Assembly: GCF_010894405.1 (NCBI RefSeq) | Contig: NZ_JAAIYA010000032.1 | Location: 78,190 to 142,189, forward strand | Direction: 5' to 3' | DNA length: 64,000 nucleotides | DNA from: Pyxidicoccus caerfyrddinensis | GTDB taxonomy: Bacteria > Myxococcota > Myxococcia > Myxococcales > Myxococcaceae | Shown here: one piece after another, positions 64,000 through 64,000 of the stretch | Layout of the letters: each line of letters opens with the position of its first letter | How positions within the stretch are numbered: the stretch's first letter is position 1 | Made by a program: the position numbers and the translations under genes | Notes under the pieces: generated by a model | Seen by the model: the letters and a program-made list of their open reading frames with translations, nothing else | The model's database searches: none | What the model was told of the DNA's origin: nothing

Positions 64000-64000
64000 G

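Overview
The window is very GC-rich (roughly 70%), gene-dense, and uses GTG starts and short overlaps freely. Its gene content is typical of a myxobacterium: a hybrid sensor kinase, many lipoproteins, murein and polysaccharide hydrolases, a multihaem cytochrome, an Ala/Pro-rich histone-like protein, and tandem von Willebrand A (VWA) proteins. A Myxococcaceae chromosome (Myxococcus, Corallococcus or Pyxidicoccus type) is the best guess. This is an inference from gene content; there is no rRNA or tRNA here to confirm it.

Layout. 0-10 kb: a truncated discoidin-like protein, a possible AbiGi-family protein, an ArsR regulator with an Old Yellow Enzyme, a cytochrome P450, purine nucleoside phosphorylase, a MepA-type endopeptidase, an AlkB-like dioxygenase and a DEAD-box helicase. 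10-16 kb: a minus-strand cluster of two paralogous VWA proteins, a divergent adenylosuccinate-synthetase-like enzyme, a lipoprotein and a zinc-ribbon pseudokinase, with unusual intergenic RNA-like structures. 16-31 kb: a PIN protein, a glycan-binding-type secreted protein coupled to a pentahaem cytochrome, a GH16 enzyme, a quinone-reductase-like dehydrogenase, an AAA ATPase with a PD-(D/E)XK-like end, a RIO-type kinase with a long repetitive tail, a histone-H1-like/EF-hand fusion and a hybrid histidine kinase. 31-45 kb: glutathione reductase, two overlapping RlaP-type nucleotidyltransferases, a GH46 chitosanase, a large four-domain RNA-repair-type protein, an Omp85 protein, an MtfA-like peptidase and pantothenate kinase.

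45.8-50.9 kb holds the most notable system: a two-gene operon encoding a KAP-like P-loop NTPase and a divergent adenosine deaminase. This is the architecture of RADAR (rdrA-rdrB) phage defence. 51-64 kb: a TPR metallopeptidase lipoprotein, an ElaA-type acetyltransferase, a large membrane protein, an M48 peptidase, a sirtuin, an aldehyde dehydrogenase, an uncharacterised protein, a decayed LysM/transglycosylase gene, an ArsR-SRPBCC operon, and the end of a probable transposase at the right edge.

A theme runs through otherwise ordinary chromosome. One locus is predicted to attack or edit RNA (RADAR), and three reading frames are of RNA-repair type (MJ1316-EEP-2H-polymerase fusion and two RlaP nucleotidyltransferases). 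There are also an AbiGi-like protein, a PIN protein and the VWA/PurA-like/pseudokinase cluster. Whether these act together is inference; they are not in one operon.
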